Program-made: the position numbers and the translations under genes
Assembly (NCBI GenBank): GCA_005239165.1
Contig: RAPG01000015.1
Coordinates: 1 to 64,000, forward strand
Direction of reading: 5' to 3'
From: Allopusillimonas ginsengisoli
GTDB taxonomy: Bacteria; Pseudomonadota; Gammaproteobacteria; Burkholderiales; Burkholderiaceae_B
Length of the DNA: 64,000 nucleotides
Shown: positions 16,825 through 25,652 of the stretch, piece by piece
How the letters are laid out: every line of letters begins with the position of its first letter
How positions within the stretch are numbered: position 1 is the stretch's first letter
The notes under the pieces: model-generated
The model's database searches: none
Told to the model about the DNA's origin: nothing
What the model saw: only the letters and a program-made list of their open reading frames with translations

Positions 16825-17565
16825 TTACATATACATACCGCCATTGACGTGCAACGTAGTGCCTGTAACGTAGCCGGCCTGAGGGCCAGCCAGAAAGGAA
16901 ACCGCCGCAGCTACGTCTTCGGCATCACCCAGCCGCGCAAGCGGAATCTGGGCCAAAATCGCAGCCGTCTGCGCCTCGTTGAGGGCGCGGGTCATATCAG
17001 TATCAATAAACCCTGGCGCTACGCAGTTTACCGTAATATTACGACTGCCAAGTTCGCGCGCCAGAGCGCGGCTTAGCCCGGCCACGCCGGCTTTTGCCGC
17101 CGCGTAATTAGCCTGGCCTGGATTGCCGACAGACCCGATAACCGACGTAATGTTAATAATGCGTCCGCCACGCGCCTTCATCATGGCTTTCATGACTGCC
17201 CGCGAGAGGCGAAACACCGACGTAAGGTTGGTGTCGAGAACAGCCTGCCAGTCGTCATCTTTGAGGCGCATGGCTATGTTATCGCGTGTAATACCGGCAT
17301 TGTTGACCAGAATATGCGGCGCACCGTCGCGTCCCAACTCGGCGGCCAGGCTGTCGCAGGCCTGAGCGTCATTGACGTCAAGCACTACGCCACGCCCGCC
17401 GCTTTCGGCCAGCATGTCGCTGATAGACTGGGCGCCCGCCTCAGAGGTGGCTGTACCCACTACCGTAGCACCGTTGGCCGCCAGCTTGAGCGCAATTGCT
17501 TTGCCTATGCCACGTGTGGCGCCTGTTACGAGCGCGGTCTTTCCTTCGAGTTGCCGGTCTGACAT
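16825..17565 (-). CDS. fabG: 3-oxoacyl-ACP reductase FabG
   Basis: NADPH-dependent short-chain dehydrogenase for the first reduction of the fatty-acid cycle. 246 residues. The Rossmann glycine motif TGATRGIGKAIA is near residue 16, NNAG near residue 88, the Ser near 138 in ITSVIGSVGN, and the YAAAK catalytic pair near 152. The C-terminus GGMYM is typical of FabG. It starts 5 bp after the fabD stop and precedes acpP in the cluster. Confidence 0.96.
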   Translation of the reverse strand: MSDRQLEGKTALVTGATRGIGKAIALKLAANGATVVGTATSEAGAQSISDMLAESGGRGVVLDVNDAQACDSLAAELGRDGAPHILVNNAGITRDNIAMRLKDDDWQAVLDTNLTSVFRLSRAVMKAMMKARGGRIINITSVIGSVGNPGQANYAAAKAGVAGLSRALARELGSRNITVNCVAPGFIDTDMTRALNEAQTAAILAQIPLARLGDAEDVAAAVSFLAGPQAGYVTGTTLHVNGGMYM

Positions 17566-17570
17566 CTTTT

Positions 17571-18503
17571 TTATCCCTTGAGTGAGTCTAGCGCTGCCTG
17601 CAGCGATGCCGGGTCTTTTACCGACAGGCTGACAAGATCGCTCTCTATGCGTTTGGTGAGGCCTGACAGCACTTTACCCGGGCCACACTCGATTACATGC
17701 GTTACACCCGCAGCTTTCATGGCTTGTATGGTTTCGACCCAACGCACAGCATGCCAGGCCTGACGCACCAGCGCATCTTTGATGGCGGCAGCCTGCGTCG
17801 GGCTGGCAACGTCAACGTTGTTGATCAGTGTGATGGCAGGCTCGGCTATCTCGATCGCGGCAAGCGCCTGTTCCAGCACTCTGGCAGCCGGCTGCAGCAG
17901 GCTGGAGTGAAATGGGGCCGATACGGGCAAGACAAGGGCGCGCTTTGCGCCGCTGTCTTTGGCCAGTTGGCAGGCACGCTCAACCGCTGCCTTGTGCCCG
18001 GCAATAACAACCTGCGCAGGCGCATTGAAGTTGACAGCCTCTACCACCTGCCCTTGTGCCGCCTGCTCGCAGACCGACTGGACCACATCATCGGACAAGC
18101 CAAGAATGGCCGCCATACCGCCTGTGCCTACGGGCACTGCCGCTTGCATGGCGTCTGCACGAATACGCACCAGACGTACGGCATCTTCGATGCCCAGTGC
18201 GTCTGCCGCAACCAGCGCCGAGTATTCGCCCAGGCTGTGCCCGGCCACCAGATCGGGACGCGGGCCACCCGCCTCAAGCCAGGCGTGATAAATGGCAACA
18301 GCCGCCGTAAGCATGGCCGGCTGAGTATTGGTTGTGAGGTTAAGGTCGTCTGACGGGCCGGTAGCTATTAACGTAGCCAGATCCTGCTCGAGCGCACCCG
18401 AAGCCCGACTTACGACATCAGCCACTGCGGCGTTGCCCGACCAGGCATCAAGCATGCCTACCGACTGTGAACCCTGCCCCGGAAAGACAAAAGCAACTTT
18501 CAT
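17571..18503 (-). CDS. fabD: Malonyl-CoA:ACP transacylase FabD
   Basis: Transfers malonate from CoA to ACP for chain elongation. 310 residues. It begins MKVAFVFPGQGSQSVGM, carrying the oxyanion Gln loop. The nucleophile elbow GHSLGEYSAL is near residue 88, and the catalytic His is in VSAPFHSSLL near residue 200. A C-terminal GPGKVLSGL is present. It is placed between fabH (11 bp) and fabG (5 bp), so it is part of one transcript. Confidence 0.96.
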   Translation of the reverse strand: MKVAFVFPGQGSQSVGMLDAWSGNAAVADVVSRASGALEQDLATLIATGPSDDLNLTTNTQPAMLTAAVAIYHAWLEAGGPRPDLVAGHSLGEYSALVAADALGIEDAVRLVRIRADAMQAAVPVGTGGMAAILGLSDDVVQSVCEQAAQGQVVEAVNFNAPAQVVIAGHKAAVERACQLAKDSGAKRALVLPVSAPFHSSLLQPAARVLEQALAAIEIAEPAITLINNVDVASPTQAAAIKDALVRQAWHAVRWVETIQAMKAAGVTHVIECGPGKVLSGLTKRIESDLVSLSVKDPASLQAALDSLKG

Positions 18504-18514
18504 TATTATTAACC

Positions 18515-19489
18515 CTAAATTTTCACCAGAATGGATCCCCAGGTGAAACCGCCACCAACGCCCTGCATCAACACGGTGTCGCCGGCCTTGATACGCCCGT
18601 CGCGCCGCGCCACATCAAACGCCAGCGGCACGCTCGCGGCAGACGTGTTGGCATGCTGGTCTACCGTGACAACGACACGGTCGTCCTCGATGCCCAGCCT
18701 GCGCCCCAGAAAATTGATAATACGTACATTAGCCTGATGTGGCACCAGCCAGTTTACGTCGGCGAGCGAGATGCCCGCCTGCTCGCACACATCGTGCGCT
18801 GACTTGGTCAGCGATGTGACAGCCAGCTTGAATACGGCCTGACCGTCCATGCGCAGAAAGGGATCACCCACGACTTTGCCATGCGACACGTTGCCAGCCG
18901 CGGTCAGTATGCCCATTTGCCGTCCGTCGGCATTGAGTTGAGCCGCAATAATGCCAGGCTCTTCTGATGCCCGGAGTACCACCGCCCCTGCTCCATCGCC
19001 GAATAGCACACAGGTGCCACGGTCGCTCCAGTCAAGAATGCTGGAAAACACCTCAGCGCCAATGACCAGCGCAGTTTTGGAGCGCCCCGCGCGAATAAAT
19101 GCATCGGCGGTGGCCAGCGCATAAACAAACCCACTGCATACTGCCTGGACGTCAAACGCTGCGCCGCCCGGAGCATCCAGATTGGCCTGAACGAGGCATG
19201 CCGTGCTTGGAAAGACAAAATCCGGCGTGGAGGTAGCAACAATGATGAGATCGACCTCAGCGGCGTCGATCCCGGCATTCTCGAGCGCAGCCTGAGCTGC
19301 ACGGGTGGCGAGCTGGCTGGTGGTCATACCGGCATCGGCGATATGCCGTTGCCTGATGCCTGTGCGCTCGCGGATCCATGTGTCGGAGGTCTCGATATGG
19401 CGGGAGGCCAGGTCAGCCGCCAGCTCATCGTTACTGACGATACGGGGAGGCAAATAACCCCCCGATCCAATTATCTTGGCATATGACAT
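18515..19489 (-). CDS. fabH: 3-oxoacyl-ACP synthase III FabH
   Basis: Initiates fatty-acid synthesis by condensing acetyl-CoA with malonyl-ACP. 324 residues. The catalytic Cys is in VQAVCSGFVYAL near residue 117, His in VPHQANVRI near 248 and Asn in QHANTSAAS near 278, the triad of KASIII enzymes. The start MSYAKIIGSGGYLP is conserved. It lies 20 bp after plsX and 11 bp before fabD. Confidence 0.96.
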   Translation of the reverse strand: MSYAKIIGSGGYLPPRIVSNDELAADLASRHIETSDTWIRERTGIRQRHIADAGMTTSQLATRAAQAALENAGIDAAEVDLIIVATSTPDFVFPSTACLVQANLDAPGGAAFDVQAVCSGFVYALATADAFIRAGRSKTALVIGAEVFSSILDWSDRGTCVLFGDGAGAVVLRASEEPGIIAAQLNADGRQMGILTAAGNVSHGKVVGDPFLRMDGQAVFKLAVTSLTKSAHDVCEQAGISLADVNWLVPHQANVRIINFLGRRLGIEDDRVVVTVDQHANTSAASVPLAFDVARRDGRIKAGDTVLMQGVGGGFTWGSILVKI

Positions 19490-19509
19490 AGTGGTTTCCG
19501 GACACCTGG

Positions 19510-20592
19510 CTACGGCACAGGATCTGATAAATCGTTGGAAATATTCGCTGACGTCTTCGCCGCCTCTTGAAGGCTCAGACGAAGCTCGTCAATGGCACGT
19601 GTTGTACCATCAAGCAGCCCGTTCTGCACAGCTTCGCGTGCACGCCGCAGCGCGTACCCAAAGGCGTAAGCATCGGCCGACCCGTGGCTTTTAATGACAA
19701 TACCGCGCAAACCCAACAGCGCCGCGCCGTTGTATCGCCGGTTGTCGACGCGATCGCGCAGCCGGTTGAGCACCGGCTTGGCCAAAAGCCCCGAAACCAG
19801 AGTGAAGAGGTTGCGCTTGAATTCGGCCCGCATCATGGTGCCGACCATTTTGGCCACGCCTTCGATAGACTTGAGCACAACATTGCCGACAAAGCCGTCA
19901 CACACGATAACATTGACGGTGCCCTTGCAGATGTCATCACCTTCGACATTGCCATAAAAATTAAGGCCGCTGCCACGCAGCAGTTCTGCCGCATGCTTGA
20001 CGACCTCATTGCCCTTGATGACCTCTTGCCCGATGTTGAGCAAACCGATGGTGGGCCGCAGCTGCTGGTCGACCGTGGAAGCCAGTGCTGACCCCATGAT
20101 GGCAAACTGCAACAAATGCTCGGCCGTACAATCAACGTTGGCGCCGAGATCAAGCACCGTGGTGGCACCACCCTTCTGGTTGGGTATGGACGTAGCAATG
20201 GCCGGACGGTCAATGCCGTCGAGCGTTTTGAGTATGTAGCGCGAAATCGCCATCCACGCGCCCGTATTGCCCGCCGAGATGCAAGCGTCGGCCCGGCCGT
20301 CTTTGACAGCCTGGACAGCAACCCGCATGGAGGAGTTTTTCTTGCGACGCAGGGCAACCTCGACCGAGTCGTCCATAAGAACGACCTCTGACGCAGGAAG
20401 AATTTCGTACCAGTCTTTGCCGAGACACCCTTGCTCTCGCAAATGGGCCTCGATGGCAACCGGATCACCCGCCAGCAGAAAACGGGTATCAGGGTTACTT
20501 TGGGCAAACTGTACGGCAGCCGGTATGGTAACCGGCAAACCGATGTCGCCGCCCATGCAGTCGATGGCGATCCGTATTGTATTTGCGGACAT
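19510..20592 (-). CDS. plsX: Phosphate acyltransferase PlsX
   Basis: Makes acyl-phosphate from acyl-ACP for the PlsY step of phospholipid synthesis; peripheral membrane enzyme. About 360 residues. The N-terminal IRIAIDCMGGDIG is the family signature. The later GNTGAW and GANVDC segments match the active-site region. Two in-frame ATGs exist, at 20604 (MARLMSAN) and 20592 (MSANTIRIA); I prefer the second because the domain follows closely. It links rpmF to fabH, the classic rpmF-plsX-fabH arrangement. Confidence 0.95.
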   Translation of the reverse strand: MSANTIRIAIDCMGGDIGLPVTIPAAVQFAQSNPDTRFLLAGDPVAIEAHLREQGCLGKDWYEILPASEVVLMDDSVEVALRRKKNSSMRVAVQAVKDGRADACISAGNTGAWMAISRYILKTLDGIDRPAIATSIPNQKGGATTVLDLGANVDCTAEHLLQFAIMGSALASTVDQQLRPTIGLLNIGQEVIKGNEVVKHAAELLRGSGLNFYGNVEGDDICKGTVNVIVCDGFVGNVVLKSIEGVAKMVGTMMRAEFKRNLFTLVSGLLAKPVLNRLRDRVDNRRYNGAALLGLRGIVIKSHGSADAYAFGYALRRAREAVQNGLLDGTTRAIDELRLSLQEAAKTSANISNDLSDPVP

Positions 20593-20639
20593 CAGGCGCG
20601 CCACCCGCGGCTGTTACAGCGTGAGCGCACGATGAGGGA

Positions 20640-20822
20640 TTACTCGTCGTTCTTGGTGTTGAAGATTTTGCGACCACGGTAGAAGCCATTGGGGCTGATG
20701 TGGTGACGCAGATGAAGTTCGCCCGTAGTGGGTTCGACAGCCGTTGCGGGCGCCGAGATGAAATCGTGCGAACGGCGCATATTGCGCTTGGACGGGCTTT
20801 TTTTGTTTTGCTGGACGGCCAT
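20640..20822 (-). CDS. rpmF: 50S ribosomal protein bL32
   Basis: 60-residue basic ribosomal protein beginning MAVQQNKKSPSKRNMRRSHD, a near-universal bL32 N-terminus. It contains the HHISPNGFYRGRKI C-terminal segment. The betaproteobacterial form lacks the zinc-binding cysteines, as here. The ATG at 20822 has AGGAG just upstream; an upstream ATG at 20867 is less likely. It is placed between yceD and plsX, as in E. coli. Confidence 0.97.
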   Translation of the reverse strand: MAVQQNKKSPSKRNMRRSHDFISAPATAVEPTTGELHLRHHISPNGFYRGRKIFNTKNDE

Positions 20823-20884
20823 GACTACTCCTGAAAGCGGATCGCTATTGTACGCGATAGTCCGCAAGTTAAAACTGCGTTAGA

Positions 20885-21601
20885 TCAATGTTTTTTAAGC
20901 TTGCCCAGTGCCGCAAAAGGCGACAACGGGGCATCGTCATCACCGGCTTCTTGCAGCGGAGCCGGCAACGACGGGCAAATATCATGCTTGGGCACGTAAG
21001 GCAGGCTGAGGATGATTTCGTCTTCGACCAAACCCAGCACATCCAGGCGCATTGAGCTCACAATGCGCTCGACGACTTGGCCTGCGCTTTCGTCGTGAGC
21101 CTCTTGAGCTTCGAGTTCAGCCTCAGATTTCATCACCTGAAGAAGGTTATCGACATCAACCTGCAGAGCGAAAGGCTGCATGCAGCGCTGGCATTCAAGC
21201 ACGGGCTCGGCGGTTACCACCACATGAACCCACTGCCTGCCTTGCGAGTCAGTTTCGCCCGCAACCGACCACTGCACCTCGCTACCTGGCAACTGAGCGG
21301 GCAGATCATCGACAAGCCGCTCAAACTGCGTAATTGGTGTGCGCCCATTATAGGTACGCTCCGGACGCGCAAGTTCGGCAGTATCAACAAACAAACCCTC
21401 AGTGCGATCTGCTGCCTGACCGCCGGCTTGACGCCCGCCCTCAAGCGACTTATCGTGCTGGGCCTCGGACAGCGTTTGCTCATGCGGCTGTGCTAATTGC
21501 GGTTTCGACGTTGCCGCTGCCTGCTGGCCTGGCGCGCCCTGAGTATCGTGCTGCTTTTTGGCCACGCGATAATCCCCCCACCTTGCCGTGCTTTCACGCA
21601 C
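20885..21601 (-). CDS. yceD: YceD/DUF177 large-subunit rRNA accumulation protein
   Basis: YceD-family proteins are needed for normal 23S rRNA accumulation and are conserved next to rpmF. The recognisable part is the C-terminal 150 residues: LPGSEVQWSVAG, the CQRCMQPF motif near residue 140, and the acidic stretch VLGLVEDEIILSLPYVPKHD. The first 75 residues are Gln/Ala-rich, poorly conserved and could be overcalled; a later start, such as the GTG of VAKKQHDT, is possible. It heads the yceD-rpmF-plsX-fab series and diverges from maf/yceF with 68 bp between them. Confidence 0.9.
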   Translation of the reverse strand: MRESTARWGDYRVAKKQHDTQGAPGQQAAATSKPQLAQPHEQTLSEAQHDKSLEGGRQAGGQAADRTEGLFVDTAELARPERTYNGRTPITQFERLVDDLPAQLPGSEVQWSVAGETDSQGRQWVHVVVTAEPVLECQRCMQPFALQVDVDNLLQVMKSEAELEAQEAHDESAGQVVERIVSSMRLDVLGLVEDEIILSLPYVPKHDICPSLPAPLQEAGDDDAPLSPFAALGKLKKH

Positions 21602-21669
21602 AAGGAAAACGTTAGATAATACCGTGTTCCGGCTTTTGCAGTCAAACCAAACAGGTCTAATACTCTCTC

Positions 21670-22263
21670 ATGCGTCTCATCCTCGCATCAAGTTCATCAT
21701 ATCGCCACCAAATGCTTCAGCGACTGGGCATTCCGTTTACCGCTGTAGCCCCTCAGGTCGACGAAACTGCGCTTGCCGAAGAAACACCAGCAGCACTTGC
21801 CCAAAGGCTGTCGGTGCTCAAGGCGCTCGAAGTAGCTGCCACGCACCCAGACGCCATCGTCATAGGCTCAGACCAGGTGGCCACCATTGATGGCGAGCCC
21901 ATCGGCAAGCCCGGCAATTACGATCGTGCCTATGCGCAGCTTCGCCGGCTGTCGGGCCAGACTGTACAGTTTCACAGCGCCTTGTGCGTATACGGCGCCA
22001 CGCGCACCGAAGTCGACGATGTCATCACTGTCTGCCGGTTCCGTACGTTAAACGACGACGAAATCGTTGCCTACCTTGAGCGCGAACAACCTTTTGATAC
22101 CGCCGGCAGCGCCAAGGCCGAAAGCCTGGGCATCGCCCTGATGGAATCCATGCGTTCTGACGATCCCACCGCCATCATCGGACTTCCCCTTATTGCCCTG
22201 ACGCGCATGCTGCGCAGCTTTGGCGTCAACCCCCTCACACATGGCTGGCCTACACGGCCCTGA
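21670..22263 (+). CDS. yceF: Maf/YceF-family nucleotide pyrophosphatase
   Basis: House-cleaning nucleoside triphosphate pyrophosphatase; the YceF subgroup acts on 7-methyl-GTP. 197 residues. It begins MRLILASSSSYRHQML with the family substrate loop, then VDETAL and IGSDQVA with the conserved acidic residues. GKPGNYDRAYAQLRRLSGQ follows, and FDTAGSAKAES carries the Lys/Glu pair near residue 150. Divergent from yceD, which is the usual yceF position near yceD-rpmF. Assignment to YceF rather than MafB rests on this context. Confidence 0.92.
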   Translation: MRLILASSSSYRHQMLQRLGIPFTAVAPQVDETALAEETPAALAQRLSVLKALEVAATHPDAIVIGSDQVATIDGEPIGKPGNYDRAYAQLRRLSGQTVQFHSALCVYGATRTEVDDVITVCRFRTLNDDEIVAYLEREQPFDTAGSAKAESLGIALMESMRSDDPTAIIGLPLIALTRMLRSFGVNPLTHGWPTRP

Positions 22264-22293
22264 CCTTCTCTTCTTGTTTACCGCTCATCGTAT

Positions 22294-23022
22294 GTGGCCA
22301 TCATGACACCTTCCGGCATTCTGCATTTAATTCCCGTCAGCCTGGGCGAAGCCCCACCCGAAACCTGGCTGCCGCAAGCCGCTCGCGACACAGCCAGCCG
22401 GCTCGATACGTACATTGCCGAAAACGCCAAGACTGCCCGCGTTTTTCTTAAACAGATGGGCACAGTCAAACCCTTGCAAGAAATTACCATTCACACGCTT
22501 ACGAGCAAGGTCCAGGAGCCACAAATGCGCGAATGGCTGCAACCTCTGGTCGAGGGCGGCGAAATCGGGCTGGTGTCCGAAGCTGGCTGCCCGGCTGTTG
22601 CAGACCCAGGCGCGCGAGTGGTGGCGTTAGCGCACAATATGGGCATACACGTCAGGCCGTGGGTAGGCCCGTCATCTATTTTGCTAAGCCTTATGGGCAG
22701 CGGCCTGGAAGGACAGCGCTTCACGTTTCATGGCTACGCACCCGTAGAACCCACCGCACGCGCCCGCCAGATCAAAGAATGGGAGGCTGGCTCCCGAAAG
22801 CTGGAGCAGACCCAGATTTTTATCGAAACACCCTACCGCAACGAAGCTATGTTCGACACACTAAAGAAAACGCTGCAGCCAGACACTCGGCTCTGTGTCG
22901 CCCGTGCACTGACAACCGGGCAAGAATGGATACAGACCCGCACCGTCGCACAATGGAAATCCATGCCTGCACCTGATCTCGCCAAAAAACCCACGATTTT
23001 TTTGTTTCTGGCCGGGCGATAA
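22294..23022 (+). CDS. RsmI-like SAM-dependent methyltransferase
   Basis: Tetrapyrrole-methylase-fold protein of 242 residues. GEIGLVSEAGCPAVADPG corresponds to the RsmI core stretch that binds S-adenosylmethionine, and VGPSSILLSLMGSGL to the following loop. RsmI 2'-O-methylates C1402 of 16S rRNA. This protein is about 40 residues shorter than E. coli RsmI, and the N-terminal GNLADIT and AEDTRHT motifs are replaced (VSLGEAPPETWLP; IAENAKTARVFLKQM). It is therefore a paralogous subgroup, found in Burkholderiales near maf, and its target is not known to me. It overlaps the next gene by one base (TAATG). Confidence 0.8.
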   Translation: MAIMTPSGILHLIPVSLGEAPPETWLPQAARDTASRLDTYIAENAKTARVFLKQMGTVKPLQEITIHTLTSKVQEPQMREWLQPLVEGGEIGLVSEAGCPAVADPGARVVALAHNMGIHVRPWVGPSSILLSLMGSGLEGQRFTFHGYAPVEPTARARQIKEWEAGSRKLEQTQIFIETPYRNEAMFDTLKKTLQPDTRLCVARALTTGQEWIQTRTVAQWKSMPAPDLAKKPTIFLFLAGR

Positions 23023-23924
23023 TGGCAAGCATGAATGCCCTGCCCAATCACCCCTGCCCACACTTCAAAACCGACGAGTCTGGCGCATCACCAGCCGGCC
23101 CGGCCTCGCGCCCGTGGCGCAGGCTGGCAGCGCTTGCCCTGCCGCTGTTGCTGGCCGCCTGTGCCACGCACGGCCCGCAAGGCCTCGACATTGATCAAAG
23201 CGTACAGGCTAAGAGCCAGAACAGCCGGGTGTCCACCATTGTGCTGCACTACACTTCAGCAAACAATGAAGCCTCGTTGCGCATACTCTCAGAGCGTAAT
23301 GTCAGCGCACATTATCTGGTTACTGATGAGCGCAAACCTCATATATATCAGCTCGTGGACGAAAGCCGCCGGGCCTGGCACGCAGGCGTCAGCGAATGGT
23401 ATGGCCGCAGCGACCTGAACAGCACCTCTATAGGCATAGAAATCGTCAATCAGGGCCTTATAAGCAACCCTCGCTCTGGCCACCTGGAAGGGCCTGGTGC
23501 TGACAAATGGGACGATTATTCAGCGCAACAGACTCGCACCCTGGCCATTCTGGTCAAAGACATCATTGCTCGCCACCAGATTAAGCCTGAAAACATTGTC
23601 GGCCACAGCGATGTGGCACCGCAGCGCAAAATCGACCCTGGCCCGCTGTTTCCGTGGCATGCACTGGCAGATCTGGGTGTAGGACGATGGTATGACGAAA
23701 CTCTGGCCCGACAGTATGCCGCCGAGTTTCTTGTCAATGGCCTGCCGCCTATAAGCTGGGTGCAGGCGGAACTGCGTCGGGTGGGCTACACGACACCTGA
23801 CAGCGGCATACTCGACAAGACCACCATGAACACCCTGGGCGCTTTCCAGATGCATTACCGCCCCATACGATATGATGGCCGACCTGACGCCGAAACCCTG
23901 GGTATTCTTAAGGCGCTGCCCTAG
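23022..23924 (+). CDS. AmiD-like N-acetylmuramoyl-L-alanine amidase lipoprotein
   Basis: Predicted zinc amidase that cleaves the lactyl-amide between MurNAc and the peptide in murein. The N-terminal signal peptide ends LLLAACATH, a lipobox, so the enzyme is probably lipid-anchored. Amidase_2 (T7-lysozyme-like) motifs are HYTSANNEASL, GIEIVNQG and VGHSDVAPQRKIDPGPLFPW, supplying the Zn His, Glu and Lys/Asp residues. A C-terminal peptidoglycan-binding domain (VQAELRRVGY to LGAFQMHYRP) completes the AmiD layout. The first 30 residues before the hydrophobic core are unusually long, so a later start is possible. The stop region overlaps the convergent msrQ by 17 bp. Confidence 0.88.
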   Translation: MASMNALPNHPCPHFKTDESGASPAGPASRPWRRLAALALPLLLAACATHGPQGLDIDQSVQAKSQNSRVSTIVLHYTSANNEASLRILSERNVSAHYLVTDERKPHIYQLVDESRRAWHAGVSEWYGRSDLNSTSIGIEIVNQGLISNPRSGHLEGPGADKWDDYSAQQTRTLAILVKDIIARHQIKPENIVGHSDVAPQRKIDPGPLFPWHALADLGVGRWYDETLARQYAAEFLVNGLPPISWVQAELRRVGYTTPDSGILDKTTMNTLGAFQMHYRPIRYDGRPDAETLGILKALP

Positions 23925-24561
23925 CCGGATCGGAGGCGGCCATGGCCATTCGCCGCCTGAACACATAAACCAGCCGCAGCGCCAGCAATACTGCCAGCAC
24001 GGCCCCGTAGGTATAGGGCTCGGCAAAATCATTTTTACCGGCGCGTACCAGCCAGAAATGCCACACTGAAAGCATGGCAATCAAATACACGCAACGGTGC
24101 AATCGCTGCCAAAGTAGCCCAAGCCGGCGCATCCAGCCTCGTGTCGATGTCAACGCGAGCGGCACCAGCAGAACAAACGCCACCATGCCCACGGTTATAA
24201 ACGTGCGCTGCATTGTGTCTTGCCACATGGACGCAAGCGACAGCCCGCGCTCCCATAGAGCCCAGCCAAACAAGTGCAGACAGGTGTAGAAGAATGAAAA
24301 CAAGCCCGCCATGCGACGCAGACGCACCAGAGCTGGCTGGCCCAAAAGCCGGCGCAAAGGCGTGATGGCCAGGGTAATAAGTAGAGCCACCAGCGCCCAA
24401 ACACCCGAAGATCGGATGAGAAATTCAGGCGGATTGGCGCTTAACCCTCCGGCGTAGCCTAACCAGAGCCAGCGCGCCAGCGGATAGAGCATAAGGGTGA
24501 AAAACAAGGGCTTGACGCGACCCACCTGTCGCGCCGTCCAGTTGGCACTCGTGGCAGCCAT
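23908..24561 (-). CDS. msrQ: MsrQ, haem-binding membrane subunit of MsrPQ
   Basis: Six-helix b-type cytochrome (YedZ) that passes quinol electrons to MsrP. 217 residues. Haem-ligand His residues lie in TCLHLFGWALWERG and WQRLHRCVYLI/SVWHFWLVR, and LARWLWLGY and ITPLRRLLG are typical of the family. It sits directly downstream of msrP (67 bp) on the same strand, forming the periplasmic methionine-sulfoxide reductase pair. Its 3' end overlaps the convergent amidase. Confidence 0.93.
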   Translation of the reverse strand: MAATSANWTARQVGRVKPLFFTLMLYPLARWLWLGYAGGLSANPPEFLIRSSGVWALVALLITLAITPLRRLLGQPALVRLRRMAGLFSFFYTCLHLFGWALWERGLSLASMWQDTMQRTFITVGMVAFVLLVPLALTSTRGWMRRLGLLWQRLHRCVYLIAMLSVWHFWLVRAGKNDFAEPYTYGAVLAVLLALRLVYVFRRRMAMAASDPARAAP

Positions 24562-24628
24562 CAGTACCAGCGCCTGAGGTCCATGCCCTGGTACAGGGAA
24601 CTGACCTCATCGGCATACCCATTGAACA

Positions 24629-25525
24629 TCAAGGTTTCAGCGCGAGCGGCAAAAAACCGTCGCCTATGCGTCTTTCAGTGGCCTGGCTCCAGCGCGGATG
24701 CGGCACCGTCGGGTTCACGTTGGCATAAAAGCCGTACTCACTGGGGGCGACTTTGTTCCAGCTTGTTTCAGGCATTTTTTCAGACAACACGATACGCACG
24801 ATAGACTTGCCCGACTTGAAGCCGTATTTCCAGGGGATGGCCACGCGCATGGGCGCGCCATTCTGGCCAGGCAGAGTCTTGCCATAGACCCCAAACACCA
24901 GCATGGTCAGAGGATGCATGGCTTCGTCGATACGCAACGCTTCGACGTATGGCCAATCAAGAATGCGACCACGCAGACCAGGCATGTTTTCGGGTTGCTC
25001 CGCCGTGACAAACGACACATAGCGGGCACGACTGGTGGGGTCGACTTTTTTAAGCAGTGCAGACAGCGAATAACCCGTCCACGGAATAACCATAGACCAC
25101 GCTTCAACACAACGCAGCCGGTACACCCGCTCTTCGAGCGGCGCAAGTTTGAGCAGGTCGTCAATGTCAAACACCTGAGGCTTGTTCGCCTCTCCTTCGA
25201 CGCTGACCGTCCAGGGCCTCAAAACCATTGCCCCGGCATTCTCTACAGGGTCACCTTTGCCGGTGCCGAACTCATAAAAATTATTGTAGGACGTGACATC
25301 ACGTTCAGCCGTTGGCGTGCGCATAAGCTGATACGATGGGTTAGGCGTTGCGGCCAGCGGCGCGCGCTCGTTGGCGGGGCTGGCGGCCAGAGCAGGCATT
25401 ACGCTGCCGGCGCCCAAAGCGAGTGCCCCTGCCCCCATCTGGCGCATCCAGTGCCGCCGTGCCAGCCATACGTGCTCAGGCGTAATGCTGGAAGGGGAAA
25501 TATTTGGCGGCTTGATCGACGGCAT
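24629..25525 (-). CDS. msrP: MsrP, periplasmic protein-methionine-sulfoxide reductase catalytic subunit
   Basis: Molybdopterin-dependent enzyme (YedY) that repairs oxidised methionines in envelope proteins. I chose the ATG at 25525 (MPSIKPPNIS); an in-frame ATG at 25567 adds a hydrophilic stretch. The Tat signal ARRHWMRQMGAGALALGAG has the twin arginine. The Mo-ligating Cys is in YRLRCVEAWSMVIPW, and the conserved YNNFYEFGTGK and WKYGFKSGKSIVRI segments follow. 298 residues from this start, normal for the family. The partner gene is msrQ. Confidence 0.95.
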   Translation of the reverse strand: MPSIKPPNISPSSITPEHVWLARRHWMRQMGAGALALGAGSVMPALAASPANERAPLAATPNPSYQLMRTPTAERDVTSYNNFYEFGTGKGDPVENAGAMVLRPWTVSVEGEANKPQVFDIDDLLKLAPLEERVYRLRCVEAWSMVIPWTGYSLSALLKKVDPTSRARYVSFVTAEQPENMPGLRGRILDWPYVEALRIDEAMHPLTMLVFGVYGKTLPGQNGAPMRVAIPWKYGFKSGKSIVRIVLSEKMPETSWNKVAPSEYGFYANVNPTVPHPRWSQATERRIGDGFLPLALKP

Positions 25526-25652
25526 GGATATGTTTTCCTTGTGCAGGGGCGGGACAGCTATCTGCATGAGACGCCAGAATACCTGACAAGTTCCGATTTA
25601 CACCTTAAAAGCGTTGTTTTTACTGCATTAGCACATCGGGGCCAAACCCCGG

